From Bradyrhizobium sp. CCBAU 53421 (lineage in GTDB: Bacteria > Pseudomonadota > Alphaproteobacteria > Rhizobiales > Xanthobacteraceae): a DNA stretch of 64,000 bases. Position numbers and translations under genes: made by a program. The stretch covers positions 310,001-374,000 of the forward strand of contig NZ_CP030047.1 of the NCBI RefSeq assembly GCF_015291625.1, in the 5' to 3' direction. Position 1 is the stretch's first letter; every line of letters starts with the position of its first letter. The notes under the pieces were generated by a model. That model saw nothing but the letters and a program-made list of their open reading frames with translations. It was not told where the DNA came from and did no database searches. Positions 55,697-64,000 of this stretch are shown in pieces.

Positions 55697-57567
55697 CAAC
55701 TGCATCGCTACGCCTGGCGCTGGTGGGCGCGCCGAACACCGGCAAGACGTCGCTGTTCAATAGCCTGACCGGCAGCCGCCAGAAGGTCGCCAACTATCCC
55801 GGCGTCACGGTCGAGCGCAAATCCGGCGGCTTCGTCACGCCGGAGGGCCGCAGCGTGACGGTGCTCGACCTGCCCGGCACCTATTCGCTGCGCGGCCGCA
55901 GCCCGGACGAGGAGATCACCCGCGACATCGTGCTCGGCCGCTTCGACGGCGAGGCGGTGCCCGATCTCGTGCTCTGCGTCGCCGACGCCACCAATCTGCG
56001 GCTGACCTTGCGGCTGGTGCTCGAGCTGAAGCGCGTCGGCCGGCCGATGATGCTGGTGCTCAACATGATCGACATCGCGAAGCGCCGCGGCGTGACGATC
56101 GATCTCGATCGCATGTCGCAAGAGCTGGGGCTGCCGATCGTGACCTCGGTCGCGGTCCGCAAGGGCGGCGTCGACGAGCTCTTGAAGCGGACCGACGAAT
56201 TCCTGGCTCGGTCGCACGAGGCGGCGGCCAGCCAGTGGACGACGCCGACGATTGCCGACCTCAAGGCGGCGCAGCGCGAGGCCGACCGCATCATCGCCGC
56301 GGCGGTGACGCTGCCGACCAAGCCCGACACGCTGACCAACCGGATCGATTCGGTCGTGCTGCATCCGGTCTGGGGTCTCCTGATCCTGGCCGTGATCCTG
56401 TTCGTGATGTTCCAGGCGGTGTTCACCTGGGCGCAGCCGGCGATGGAATTGCTGTCGGACGGCTTCTCCGCGCTCGGGCAGCTGATCCACGATTTGTTGC
56501 CCGAAAGCTGGGGCCTGTTGCAGAGCTTCCTGCAGAACGGCCTGATCTCCGGCGTCGGCAGCGTCATCGTGTTCCTGCCGCAGATCATCATCATCTTCCT
56601 GTTCATCCTGCTGCTGGAAGATTTCGGCTACATGGCGCGCGCCGCATTCCTGATGGACCGCATCATGGGCGGCGCCGGGCTGCATGGCCGCGCCTTCATT
56701 CCGCTGCTGTCGAGCTTTGCCTGCGCCATTCCCGGCATCATGGCGACGCGGGTGATCGACAATCGCCGCGACCGCCTGACCACGATCCTGATCGCGCCGC
56801 TGATGACCTGCTCGGCGCGGATTCCGGTCTATACGCTGATCATCTCGGCCTTCGTTCCGGCGACCACGCTGTGGGGCTTCGTCAATCTGCAGGGGCTCGT
56901 GATGTTCGGCCTCTATGCCGCCGGCATCACCAGCGCGTTGACGGTCTCGGCGATCGCAAAGTTCTTCCTGTGGCGCGACCATGCGCCGGCGCCGTTCATG
57001 CTGGAATTGCCCGACTACAAGGTGCCGCGGCTGAAGAGCATCGCGATCGGCGTGCTCAATCGCGCCAAGATGTTCCTGTATCGCGCCGGCACCACGATCC
57101 TCTCGATGATGGTGCTGATCTGGTTCCTGGCCTCGTTCCCGACCGCGCCGACCGGCGCCGAGGGGCCGGCGATCAACTACAGCTTCGCGGCGATGATCGG
57201 CCATGCGCTCGAGCCGCTGCTGCGGCCGATCGGCTTCAACTGGCAGATCGCGGTGGCGCTGATCCCGGGTATGGCGGCGCGCGAGGTCGCGGTCGCGGCG
57301 CTCGGCACCGTCTATTCGATCGAGGGCGGCAAGGAGGCGGCGGAACAGATCGGCCAGGTGCTGGCGCAGAAATGGACGCTGCCGACCGCGCTGTCGATGC
57401 TGGTCTGGTACATCTTCGCCCCGCAATGCGCCTCGACGCTCGCGGTGATCCGCCGCGAGACCGGCGGCGCGAAGTGGATGGTGGTGACGTTCCTGTACAT
57501 GCTCGCGCTGGCCTATGCCGCGAGCTTCCTGACCTTCAATCTGGCGCAGGCGCTGGGGCTGCATTAG
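55693..57567 (+). CDS. feoB: Ferrous iron transporter B
   Basis: 624 residues, on the short side (E. coli FeoB has 773). N-terminal G domain: GAPNTGKTSLFNSL (G1), DLPGTYSLRG (G3), NMIDIAKRRG (G4). Membrane part with both gate motifs: SSFACAIPGIMATRVIDNRR near residue 340 and PGMAAREVAVAALGTVYS near 515, then SMLVWYIFAPQCASTLAVIR. Imports Fe(II) across the inner membrane. Translationally coupled to feoA; no feoC is seen. Confidence 0.96.
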   Translation: MTTASLRLALVGAPNTGKTSLFNSLTGSRQKVANYPGVTVERKSGGFVTPEGRSVTVLDLPGTYSLRGRSPDEEITRDIVLGRFDGEAVPDLVLCVADATNLRLTLRLVLELKRVGRPMMLVLNMIDIAKRRGVTIDLDRMSQELGLPIVTSVAVRKGGVDELLKRTDEFLARSHEAAASQWTTPTIADLKAAQREADRIIAAAVTLPTKPDTLTNRIDSVVLHPVWGLLILAVILFVMFQAVFTWAQPAMELLSDGFSALGQLIHDLLPESWGLLQSFLQNGLISGVGSVIVFLPQIIIIFLFILLLEDFGYMARAAFLMDRIMGGAGLHGRAFIPLLSSFACAIPGIMATRVIDNRRDRLTTILIAPLMTCSARIPVYTLIISAFVPATTLWGFVNLQGLVMFGLYAAGITSALTVSAIAKFFLWRDHAPAPFMLELPDYKVPRLKSIAIGVLNRAKMFLYRAGTTILSMMVLIWFLASFPTAPTGAEGPAINYSFAAMIGHALEPLLRPIGFNWQIAVALIPGMAAREVAVAALGTVYSIEGGKEAAEQIGQVLAQKWTLPTALSMLVWYIFAPQCASTLAVIRRETGGAKWMVVTFLYMLALAYAASFLTFNLAQALGLH

Positions 57568-57574
57568 TCGCATT

Positions 57575-57651
57575 CCGTCGCGGCCGCGACGGGGTGCAAC
57601 GGGCCGGACGACGAAGTAGAGTTCATTCGCGGACGCTCATGCGCGTCCGCG
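57575..57651 (+). other. Two hairpins between feoB and the CoA-ligase gene
   Basis: CCGTCGCGGCCGCGACGG (57575-57592, perfect 18-bp palindrome) and CGCGGACGC/GCGTCCGCG with a 6-base loop (57628-57651). Neither is followed by a T-run; they may slow or end feoB transcription or shape the leader of the next gene. Confidence 0.45.
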
Positions 57652-57672
57652 GGTTCCCTGCGAGACTGCGCA

Positions 57673-60423
57673 ATGTCGACGTACGGCCTGGAGCGGCTAT
57701 TTTCGCCTCGAAGCATCGCCATCGTCGGCGGCAGCCCGCGGCCGTCGTCGCTCGGCGCCGCTCTCCTCCGAAACATCAAGGCGAGCGGCTTTCCCGGCAG
57801 GCTGGGCGTCGTCAACCGGCACTATGCGGATGTCGACGGCGAGCCCACCGTTGCCGACCTGAAGTCGCTGCCGTTCGTTCCGGACCTCGTCGTCATCAGC
57901 GCGCCGCCGGCCGCGATCCCGGAGATCGTCGCGCAGGCTGGCATCGCCGGGGTCGCCGGTGCGGCGATCCTGTCGGCCGGCCTCGGCCACGGCGCGGGTT
58001 CGCTCGCGGAGGTCGTGGAGCAGACGGCGCGGCGGCACGGCATGCGCCTGGTCGGGCCGAATTGCCTCGGCATCATGGTGCCGCGAGCGAAGCTCAATGC
58101 GAGCTTCGCCTCGCATCAGCCGTCCGACGGCCATGTCGCGCTGATCTCGCAGTCCGGCGCGGTCGCCTCGGCGATGATCGAGTGGGCGGCGGAGCGGCGG
58201 CTCGGCTTCTCCGGCATCGCATCGATCGGCGATCAACTCGATGTCGACGTCGCCGATCTGCTGGATTATTTCGCGCTCGACGATCATACCAGCGCGATCC
58301 TGATCTACCTCGAAGCGGTCAAGGATGCCCGCAAGTTCATGTCGGCGGCGCGCGCCGCGGCGCGCATGAAGCCGGTCATCATCGTCAAGTCCGGGCGGAT
58401 GGCAGAAGGCGCAAAGGCAGCCGCGACCCACACCGGCGCGCTGGCCGGCTCCGACGCGGTCTATGACGCCGCGTTCCGCCGCGCCGGCATATTGCGCGTC
58501 TACGACCTTCGCCAGCTGTTCGACTGCGCCGAGCTGCTCGGCCGCGGCTTCGTGCCGCGCGGCAACCGGCTCGCGATCCTGACCAATGGCGGCGGGCTCG
58601 GCATCCTCGCGACCGATCGGCTGGCCGAGCTCGGCGGCGTCCCCGCGACGCTGACGACGGAGACGATCGAGCGGCTCGACAAGATGCTGCCGCAGGGCTG
58701 GTCGTGCGCCAATCCCGTCGATATCGCGGGCGATGCGGATGCCGCCCGCTACGTCGTGGCGCTTAATGCGCTGCTCGACGATGCGAACAGCGACGCGGTG
58801 CTGGTCGCGAATGTGGAAACCGCGGTGGCGCCGGCCGAGGGCATTGCCGAGGCGGTGGCGCAATGCGTGCGCGAGCGCAGGACGAAGCGGAGCGCGGTGG
58901 CGGCGCTGGTGCTTGCGGCGTGGGTCGGCGCCGACGAGCGCACCGGCGCGATCTTCGAGGCGGCGCGGATTCCGCATTTCCCGACCGAGGACGATGCGGT
59001 CCGCGCCTTCATGTATCTGGTGCGCTATCGCGAAGCCTCCACGGCGCTCGCCGCGACCCCGCCGGGTGTCGCGTCGGTATTCACGCCGGAGACCGCGGCG
59101 GCGCGGCACGTCGTCGTGAAGGCATTGTCGGAGGGGCGCGCCTGGCTCGATCCAGCCGAGATCGTCGCCCTGTTCGAGGCCTACCGCATTCCGATCGTGA
59201 CGACTGTCGTCGCCGACAGCGCCGAGGACGCCGCCGAGAAGGCAGCGCCGTTCCTCGCCGAGGGGCACGCGATCGTGGTCAGGGTGTTCTCGCGCGACAT
59301 CAGGCACGCCGCCGATGTCGGCGGCGTCATCCTCGACCTGCGCACCAGGGAGAGCGTCGTCGAGGCAGCCAGGACCGTGATGGAGCGGGCACGCAGCGCG
59401 CGGCCGGATGCCAGGCTGCAAGGCGTGACGATCCAGCCGATGATCGTGCGGCGCGCGGCGCGCGAATTGATCCTCGGCATCGCCGACGATCCGACCTTCG
59501 GCCCGGTGATCGTGTTCGGCCGCGGCGGCCCCGCGGTCGAGGTGATCAACGACAAGGCGCTGGCGCTGCCGCCGCTCGACATGAATCTCGCCCACGAACT
59601 GGTCGGGCGGACGCGTGTCTCGCGGCTGCTCGGCGGCTATGGCGATGTGCCTGCCGTTTCCGCCGACGTGGTGCCGCTCACTTTGGTCGAGCTGGCGCAG
59701 ATGGCCGCCGACATTCCCGAGGTCGCCGGGCTCGATATCAATCCGATGCTGGCGGACGAGACCGGCGTGCTCGCGCTCGATGCGCGGGTGGCGATCCGCA
59801 AGCCGGCGCGGCTGTTCGCCGGTCAGACCCGGCTCGCGGTGAGGCCCTATCCGTCGCAATGGGAGGGCGAGCTGGCGCTGCGCGACGGCTCGCGCGTCAT
59901 GGTGCGACCGATGCGGCCGGAGGACGAGCCGATGGTCGCCGAGTTCTTCAAGCGCGTCACCGCCGAAGACCTCAGGCTGCGCTTCTTCCACGCGATGAAG
60001 GAATTCTCGCATGCCTTCATCGCGCGCCTGACCCAGCTCGATTATGCGCGCGCGATGGCGTTCGTCGCGCTCGATCCGGCGACCGGCGAGATGATGGGAG
60101 CGGTCCGGCTGCACTCGGACTCGCTGTACCAGAACGCCGAATACGCGATCCTGCTGCAGTCCGATCTGAAGGGCAAAGGGCTTGGCTGGGCGCTGATGCA
60201 GCTCCTGATCCACTATGCGCGGTCGGAGGGCTTGAAGCGCCTGTCCGGCCAGGTGCTGACCGAGAACACCACGATGATCGGGATGTGCCGCGATCTCGGC
60301 TTCACCGCGACGATGGATCCGGAGGATCACAGCATCGTCGACGTCGTGCTCGATCTCGATCGACCTGCCGTCGATGCGGTCGGCGCCGACATCCTGATCC
60401 GGCCTTCAGCGGCTGGCCGCTGA
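57673..60423 (+). CDS. ADP-forming acyl-CoA synthetase fused to GNAT acetyltransferase
   Basis: 916 residues. Order of domains: CoA-binding (LFSPRSIAIVGGSPRPSSLG, residues 8-130), succinyl-CoA-ligase-like flavodoxin parts (FSGIASIGDQLDVDVADLLD; AATHTGALAGSDAVYDAAF; LAILTNGGGLGILATDRL), ATP-grasp (about 480-715; RVFSRDIRHAADVGGVILDL, VIVFGRGGPAVEV) and a C-terminal GNAT domain (about 735-895; VMVRPMRPEDEPMVAEFF, KGKGLGWALMQLLIHYA). This is the layout of the Pat/YfiQ protein lysine acetyltransferases, which switch off acetyl-CoA synthetase and other enzymes. The His in the THTGA loop keeps a ligase role possible. Confidence 0.9.
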   Translation: MSTYGLERLFSPRSIAIVGGSPRPSSLGAALLRNIKASGFPGRLGVVNRHYADVDGEPTVADLKSLPFVPDLVVISAPPAAIPEIVAQAGIAGVAGAAILSAGLGHGAGSLAEVVEQTARRHGMRLVGPNCLGIMVPRAKLNASFASHQPSDGHVALISQSGAVASAMIEWAAERRLGFSGIASIGDQLDVDVADLLDYFALDDHTSAILIYLEAVKDARKFMSAARAAARMKPVIIVKSGRMAEGAKAAATHTGALAGSDAVYDAAFRRAGILRVYDLRQLFDCAELLGRGFVPRGNRLAILTNGGGLGILATDRLAELGGVPATLTTETIERLDKMLPQGWSCANPVDIAGDADAARYVVALNALLDDANSDAVLVANVETAVAPAEGIAEAVAQCVRERRTKRSAVAALVLAAWVGADERTGAIFEAARIPHFPTEDDAVRAFMYLVRYREASTALAATPPGVASVFTPETAAARHVVVKALSEGRAWLDPAEIVALFEAYRIPIVTTVVADSAEDAAEKAAPFLAEGHAIVVRVFSRDIRHAADVGGVILDLRTRESVVEAARTVMERARSARPDARLQGVTIQPMIVRRAARELILGIADDPTFGPVIVFGRGGPAVEVINDKALALPPLDMNLAHELVGRTRVSRLLGGYGDVPAVSADVVPLTLVELAQMAADIPEVAGLDINPMLADETGVLALDARVAIRKPARLFAGQTRLAVRPYPSQWEGELALRDGSRVMVRPMRPEDEPMVAEFFKRVTAEDLRLRFFHAMKEFSHAFIARLTQLDYARAMAFVALDPATGEMMGAVRLHSDSLYQNAEYAILLQSDLKGKGLGWALMQLLIHYARSEGLKRLSGQVLTENTTMIGMCRDLGFTATMDPEDHSIVDVVLDLDRPAVDAVGADILIRPSAAGR

Positions 60424-60451
60424 CAACAGCGCCAGCCGCGGCGATATCGGA

Positions 60452-61237
60452 TCAGATCTGGCGTTCGACCATCTTGAACTTGAGCTCGGCGATCGCTTCG
60501 GAGGGATTGAGACCCTTCGGGCACGCCTTGGCGCAGTTCATGATGGTGTGGCAGCGGTAGAGGCGGAACGGATCCTCGAGATTGTCGAGCCGCTCGCCGG
60601 TCGCCTCGTCGCGGGAATCGGTGACCCAGCGCGTTGCCTGCAGCAGCGCGGCGGGGCCGAGGAAGCGCTCGCTGTTCCACCAATAGCTCGGGCACGAGGT
60701 CGAGCAGCAGGCGCACAGGATGCACTCGTAGAGACCGTCGAGCTTCTCGCGGTCCTCGTGGCTCTGCCTCCACTCCTTCTGCGGCGTCGGCGTCGTGGTC
60801 TTCAGCCACGGCTCGATCGAGGCATACTGGGCGTAGAAATTGGTGAGGTCGGGGACGAGGTCCTTGACCACCGGCTGGTGCGGCAACGGATTGACCTTCA
60901 CCGCGCCGCCGGCGCCGACGTCGTGCATCGACTTGGTGCAGGCCAGCGTGTTCTGGCCGTCGATGTTCATCGCGCAGGAGCCGCAGACGCCTTCGCGGCA
61001 GGAGCGGCGGAAGGTCAGGGTCGGATCGATGTGGTTCTTGATCCAGATCAGGCCGTCCAGCACCATCGGACCGCAATCATGGGTGTCGACATAGTAGGTG
61101 TCGACGCTCGGATTCTTGCCGTCGTCCGGGTTCCAGCGATACACCCGGAATTCGCGCGTCTCGGTGGCGCCGGCCGGCTTCGGCCAGGTCTTGCCGCCTG
61201 AAATCTTCGAATTCTTCGGAAGTGCGAATTCAACCAT
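60452..61237 (-). CDS. sdhB: Succinate dehydrogenase iron-sulfur subunit
   Basis: 261 residues. [2Fe-2S] site [17 protein letters not shown] and the following Cys in NTLACTK; [4Fe-4S]/[3Fe-4S] sites [16 protein letters not shown] and [17 protein letters not shown]. It passes electrons from SdhA to the quinone site of SdhCD. Last gene of sdhCDAB, 18 bases after sdhA. Confidence 0.97.
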   Translation of the reverse strand: MVEFALPKNSKISGGKTWPKPAGATETREFRVYRWNPDDGKNPSVDTYYVDTHDCGPMVLDGLIWIKNHIDPTLTFRRSCREGVCGSCAMNIDGQNTLACTKSMHDVGAGGAVKVNPLPHQPVVKDLVPDLTNFYAQYASIEPWLKTTTPTPQKEWRQSHEDREKLDGLYECILCACCSTSCPSYWWNSERFLGPAALLQATRWVTDSRDEATGERLDNLEDPFRLYRCHTIMNCAKACPKGLNPSEAIAELKFKMVERQI

Positions 61238-61255
61238 GCTTGCTCGCCTTCGTTC

Positions 61256-63094
61256 TCAGTAGACCCGCGCCTTCGGCGGGATGTACTGCACATCATTGGT
61301 CATCGTGTAGTCGTGGACCGGACGATAATCGATCGCGGTCTTGCCGGCCGGATCGATCCAGGTCAGCGTGTGCTTCATCCAGTTCTTGTCGTCGCGGGCG
61401 GAGAAGTCCTCGCGCGCATGCGCGCCGCGGCTCTCGGTGCGGTTCGCCGCCGAATCCATCGTCACGACCGCCTGCACGATCAGATTGTCGAACTCCAGCG
61501 TCTCGACCAGGTCGGAATTCCACACCAGCGAGCGGTCCGAGACCGAGATATCACTGACGCCGCCATAGACCTTGTGGATCAGGTTCTGGCCTTCCTGCAG
61601 CACGTCGCCGGTGCGGAACACCGCGCAATTGTTCTGCATCACATGCTGCATGCTGTCGCGCAGCTTCGCGGTCGGCGTGCCGCCGGAGGCATGGCGGAAG
61701 TGATCGAGCCGGCCGAGCGCGCGGTCGGCCGAATCCTTCGGTAGCTCCGGCTGCTTGGCGTTCGCGGTCAGCTTGTCGGCAAGGCGCAGCGCCGCGGCGC
61801 GGCCGAACACCACGAGGTCGATCAGCGAGTTGGAGCCGAGGCGGTTGGCGCCGTGCACCGAGACGCAGGCGGCTTCGCCGATCGCCATCAGGCCCGGCAC
61901 CACCGAATTGTCGTCGCCGTTGCGCTTGGTCAGCACCTCGGCGTGATAGTTGGTGGCGATGCCGCCCATATTGTAGTGCACGGTCGGCACGATCGGGATC
62001 GGCTCGCGGGTAACGTCGACATTGGCGAAGATCTTCGCCGATTCGGAGATGCCCGGCAGCCGCTCGTGCAGCACCTTCGGATCGAGGTGATCGAGGTGCA
62101 GGAAGATGTGATCCTTCTTCTTGCCGACGCCGCGGCCTTCGCGGATCTCGATCGTCATCGCGCGCGAGACGACGTCGCGAGAGGCGAGGTCCTTGGCCGA
62201 GGGCGCGTAGCGCTCCATGAAGCGCTCGCCTTCGGAGTTGACGAGATAGCCGCCTTCGCCGCGCGCGCCCTCGGTGACGAGACAGCCCGAGCCGTAGATG
62301 CCGGTCGGGTGGAACTGGACGAACTCCATGTCCTGCAGCGGCAGGCCGGCGCGCAGCACCATGCCGCCGCCGTCGCCGGTGCAGGTGTGGGCCGAGGTGC
62401 AGGACGCATAGGCGCGGCCGTAGCCGCCGGTCGCCAGGATCGTGGTCTGGGCGCGGAAGCGATGCAGCGTGCCGTCGTCGAGCTTGAGCGCGACCACGCC
62501 GCGGCAGACGCCCTGGTCGTCCATGATCAGGTCGATGGCGAAGAACTCGATGAAGAATTCGGCCGCGTGGCGCAGCGACTGGCCATACATCGTATGCAGC
62601 ATGGCGTGGCCGGTGCGGTCGGCGGCGGCGCAGGTGCGCTGTGCCTGGCCCTTGCCGAAATCCAGGGTCATGCCGCCGAACGGGCGCTGATAGATCTTGC
62701 CGTCCTCGGTGCGCGAGAACGGAACGCCCCAGTGCTCGAGCTCGTAGACCGCGTCGGGCGCGTTGCGCACCATGTATTCGATCGCGTCCTGGTCGCCGAG
62801 CCAGTCCGACCCCTTGACGGTGTCGTACATGTGCCAGCGCCAGTCGTCGGGGTGCATGTTGCCGAGCGAGGCCGAGATGCCGCCCTGCGCCGCAACGGTG
62901 TGCGAGCGGGTCGGGAACACCTTGGTGATGCAGGCGGTGCGCAGTCCCGCTTCCGAGCAGCCGACCACGGCGCGCAGGCCCGCGCCGCCGGCGCCGACCA
63001 CGACGACGTCGTAGGTGTGGTCCTCGATCGGGTAGGCCTTGCCGTTCGTGGCCGGGCCGCCGTTGGTGGCCTTGCCGTTTCCTTCACCGGCCAT
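61256..63094 (-). CDS. sdhA: Succinate dehydrogenase flavoprotein subunit
   Basis: 612 residues. FAD motif [16 protein letters not shown], the covalent-flavin His in [14 protein letters not shown], substrate-site segments [16 protein letters not shown] and [17 protein letters not shown], and the C-terminal [21 protein letters not shown] ~25-residue Gly/Asn-rich N-terminal stretch before the flavin domain is extra. Oxidises succinate to fumarate in the TCA cycle. 3 bases from sdhD. Confidence 0.97.
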   Translation of the reverse strand: MAGEGNGKATNGGPATNGKAYPIEDHTYDVVVVGAGGAGLRAVVGCSEAGLRTACITKVFPTRSHTVAAQGGISASLGNMHPDDWRWHMYDTVKGSDWLGDQDAIEYMVRNAPDAVYELEHWGVPFSRTEDGKIYQRPFGGMTLDFGKGQAQRTCAAADRTGHAMLHTMYGQSLRHAAEFFIEFFAIDLIMDDQGVCRGVVALKLDDGTLHRFRAQTTILATGGYGRAYASCTSAHTCTGDGGGMVLRAGLPLQDMEFVQFHPTGIYGSGCLVTEGARGEGGYLVNSEGERFMERYAPSAKDLASRDVVSRAMTIEIREGRGVGKKKDHIFLHLDHLDPKVLHERLPGISESAKIFANVDVTREPIPIVPTVHYNMGGIATNYHAEVLTKRNGDDNSVVPGLMAIGEAACVSVHGANRLGSNSLIDLVVFGRAAALRLADKLTANAKQPELPKDSADRALGRLDHFRHASGGTPTAKLRDSMQHVMQNNCAVFRTGDVLQEGQNLIHKVYGGVSDISVSDRSLVWNSDLVETLEFDNLIVQAVVTMDSAANRTESRGAHAREDFSARDDKNWMKHTLTWIDPAGKTAIDYRPVHDYTMTNDVQYIPPKARVY

Positions 63095-63097
63095 GGG

Positions 63098-63490
63098 TCA
63101 AACTCCCGACGACAATTTGAGGATTGCGTAGATCGAGGCCAATGCGACCGCGACGCAGAAGAAGTTGTTCGCCATCACGCTGGCGATCTTCAGCTTCTCG
63201 TTATGGATGTAGTCCTCGATCACGACCTGCATGCCGATCTTCATGTGCCAGGTGCTAGCGGCGATGAAGAGCAGCAGGATGATGGCGATCGGGATCGAGC
63301 CGAGGATCTGTGCCGCGCCGGCATGGTTGCGGCCGATCAACATGATCACCACGACGATGACGGGAACGATCAGCAGCGTCATCGCGACTGCGGTGAGGCG
63401 CTGGCGCCAGAAATCGCCGGTGCCGGTATGGGCGGAGCCGAGGCCGCGGACGCGCTCCAGCGGCGTGCGCATCGAAGAGGGGCCGCTCAT
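63098..63490 (-). CDS. sdhD: Succinate dehydrogenase membrane anchor subunit
   Basis: 130 residues, three helices. N-terminal RTPLERVRGLGSAHTGTGDF with the conserved start, then the haem/quinone region AASTWHMKIGMQVVIEDYIH. It anchors the complex with SdhC and helps form the haem b and ubiquinone sites. Its start overlaps the sdhC stop by four bases. Confidence 0.93.
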   Translation of the reverse strand: MSGPSSMRTPLERVRGLGSAHTGTGDFWRQRLTAVAMTLLIVPVIVVVIMLIGRNHAGAAQILGSIPIAIILLLFIAASTWHMKIGMQVVIEDYIHNEKLKIASVMANNFFCVAVALASIYAILKLSSGV

Positions 63491-63885
63491 CGCCCACCTC
63501 CAATCGCGTAGGCAATGATCCAGACCAGCACGGTCAGCGCGATGCCGGCGACCAGCGCGCCCCAGGTCAGGGCTTCGCGCTCATTGGCCTTGAAGCCGTA
63601 GCCGAGGTCCCAGACGAAATGCCGGATGCCGCTGCACAGATGGTGCATCAGCGCCCATGTGTAGCCGAACACGATCAGCTTGCCGATCGCGCTGCCGGTG
63701 AAGGCCTGGACGTTGGCGTAGGCGGTCGGGCCTGTGGCGGCGGCGATCAGCCACCAGGCCAGCAGCAGCGTGCCGAAATAGAGTGCCAAACCTGTGGCAC
63801 GGTGGACGATGGACAGCGCCATCGTCAGCGTCCACCGGTAGGTCTGAATATGGGGTGAAAGCGGTCGTTCGATCCTGGCGGTCAT
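63487..63885 (-). CDS. sdhC: Succinate dehydrogenase cytochrome b556 subunit
   Basis: 132 residues, three helices. Signature ERPLSPHIQTYRWTLTMALS and IVHRATGLALYFGTLL at the N-terminus and the haem ligand region LMHHLCSGIRHFVWDLGYG. First gene of sdhCDAB. The ribosome site is weak. The promoter must lie in the remaining 115 bases of the window and beyond; that stretch shows no other feature. Confidence 0.95.
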   Translation of the reverse strand: MTARIERPLSPHIQTYRWTLTMALSIVHRATGLALYFGTLLLAWWLIAAATGPTAYANVQAFTGSAIGKLIVFGYTWALMHHLCSGIRHFVWDLGYGFKANEREALTWGALVAGIALTVLVWIIAYAIGGGR

Positions 63886-64000
63886 CGGCGGGCTTTATGA
63901 TGTGAGGGGCCGCGCCCGGCCCATCGGGGAACGCGGTAGAGGAGTTCTATTTACGGAGTCGCACCCCGCCGCGCAACGGCCAAATAGCCTTCGGTCGAAC

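Noticed and set aside
57575..57592. Calling the perfect palindrome after feoB a terminator
   Set aside because: It is pure GC-rich stem with no T-run on either strand.

Overview
The window looks like ordinary chromosome from a high-GC alphaproteobacterium, most likely Bradyrhizobium or a very close relative. This is inferred from the overall likeness of the proteins (IalB-like and Cys-rich secreted proteins, short FeoB, sdhCDAB order, Lgt-like/radical-SAM pair), from strong GC bias at third codon positions, and from several families of short palindromic intergenic repeats. I see no rRNA, CRISPR array, transposase or integrase. One tRNA, tRNA-Ala(CGC), is present.

Layout. 0-7.4 kb: a glycosyltransferase cut by the left edge, a cytochrome-b-like membrane protein, small secreted proteins including two neighbouring Cys-rich paralogues, a polysaccharide deacetylase and an MFS exporter. 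7.5-15.5 kb: a Tat-exported hydrolase, cytochrome P450, class III nucleotide cyclase with a zinc ribbon, TerB-like protein, SDR, glutamine amidotransferase and enoyl-CoA hydratase. 15.6-26.1 kb: tRNA-Ala, yggT-DUF167-folD, ppa, GNAT, DUF2269, an SDR-DoxX fusion, a DCC protein, a small lower-GC islet with a DUF3883 nuclease-like gene, an amine oxidase and typA.

26.3-29.5 kb holds the most unusual locus. It is a minus-strand, translationally coupled unit of an Lgt-like diacylglyceryl transferase paralogue, a radical SAM protein with the Cys pattern of the archaeal tetraether synthase (Tes/MJ0619) family, and three related two-helix membrane proteins. The unit ends in a hairpin terminator. I infer a lipid or lipoprotein modification system.

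29.7-45 kb: a Crp-type regulator facing a lone receiver protein across a perfect 16-bp palindrome, a secreted protein of unknown function, a cell-wall amidase, PhoD, a TAXI binding protein, pterin dehydratase, quinone oxidoreductase, SDR, IalB-like protein, rlmN, PAP2 phosphatase and argG. 45-55 kb: a TetR regulator with a double operator in front of an NTF2-like gene, a large Ala/Pro-rich OmpA protein, a glyoxalase-like protein, an FkbM methyltransferase behind a BacA/SbmA-like ABC transporter, and a hybrid sensor kinase. 55.4-63.9 kb: feoAB, an acyl-CoA synthetase/GNAT fusion, and sdhCDAB.

A recurrent theme is that two families of palindromic repeats begin with TAGAGC and directly supply the stop codon of the neighbouring gene in five cases. 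Other repeat families (inverted pair at 17.5/29.5 kb, direct pair at 46.1/49.6 kb, a hairpin starting at the tRNA 3' end) fill most gaps between genes. Start codons were moved from the longest open frame to the site with the best ribosome binding site wherever the sequence allowed it.
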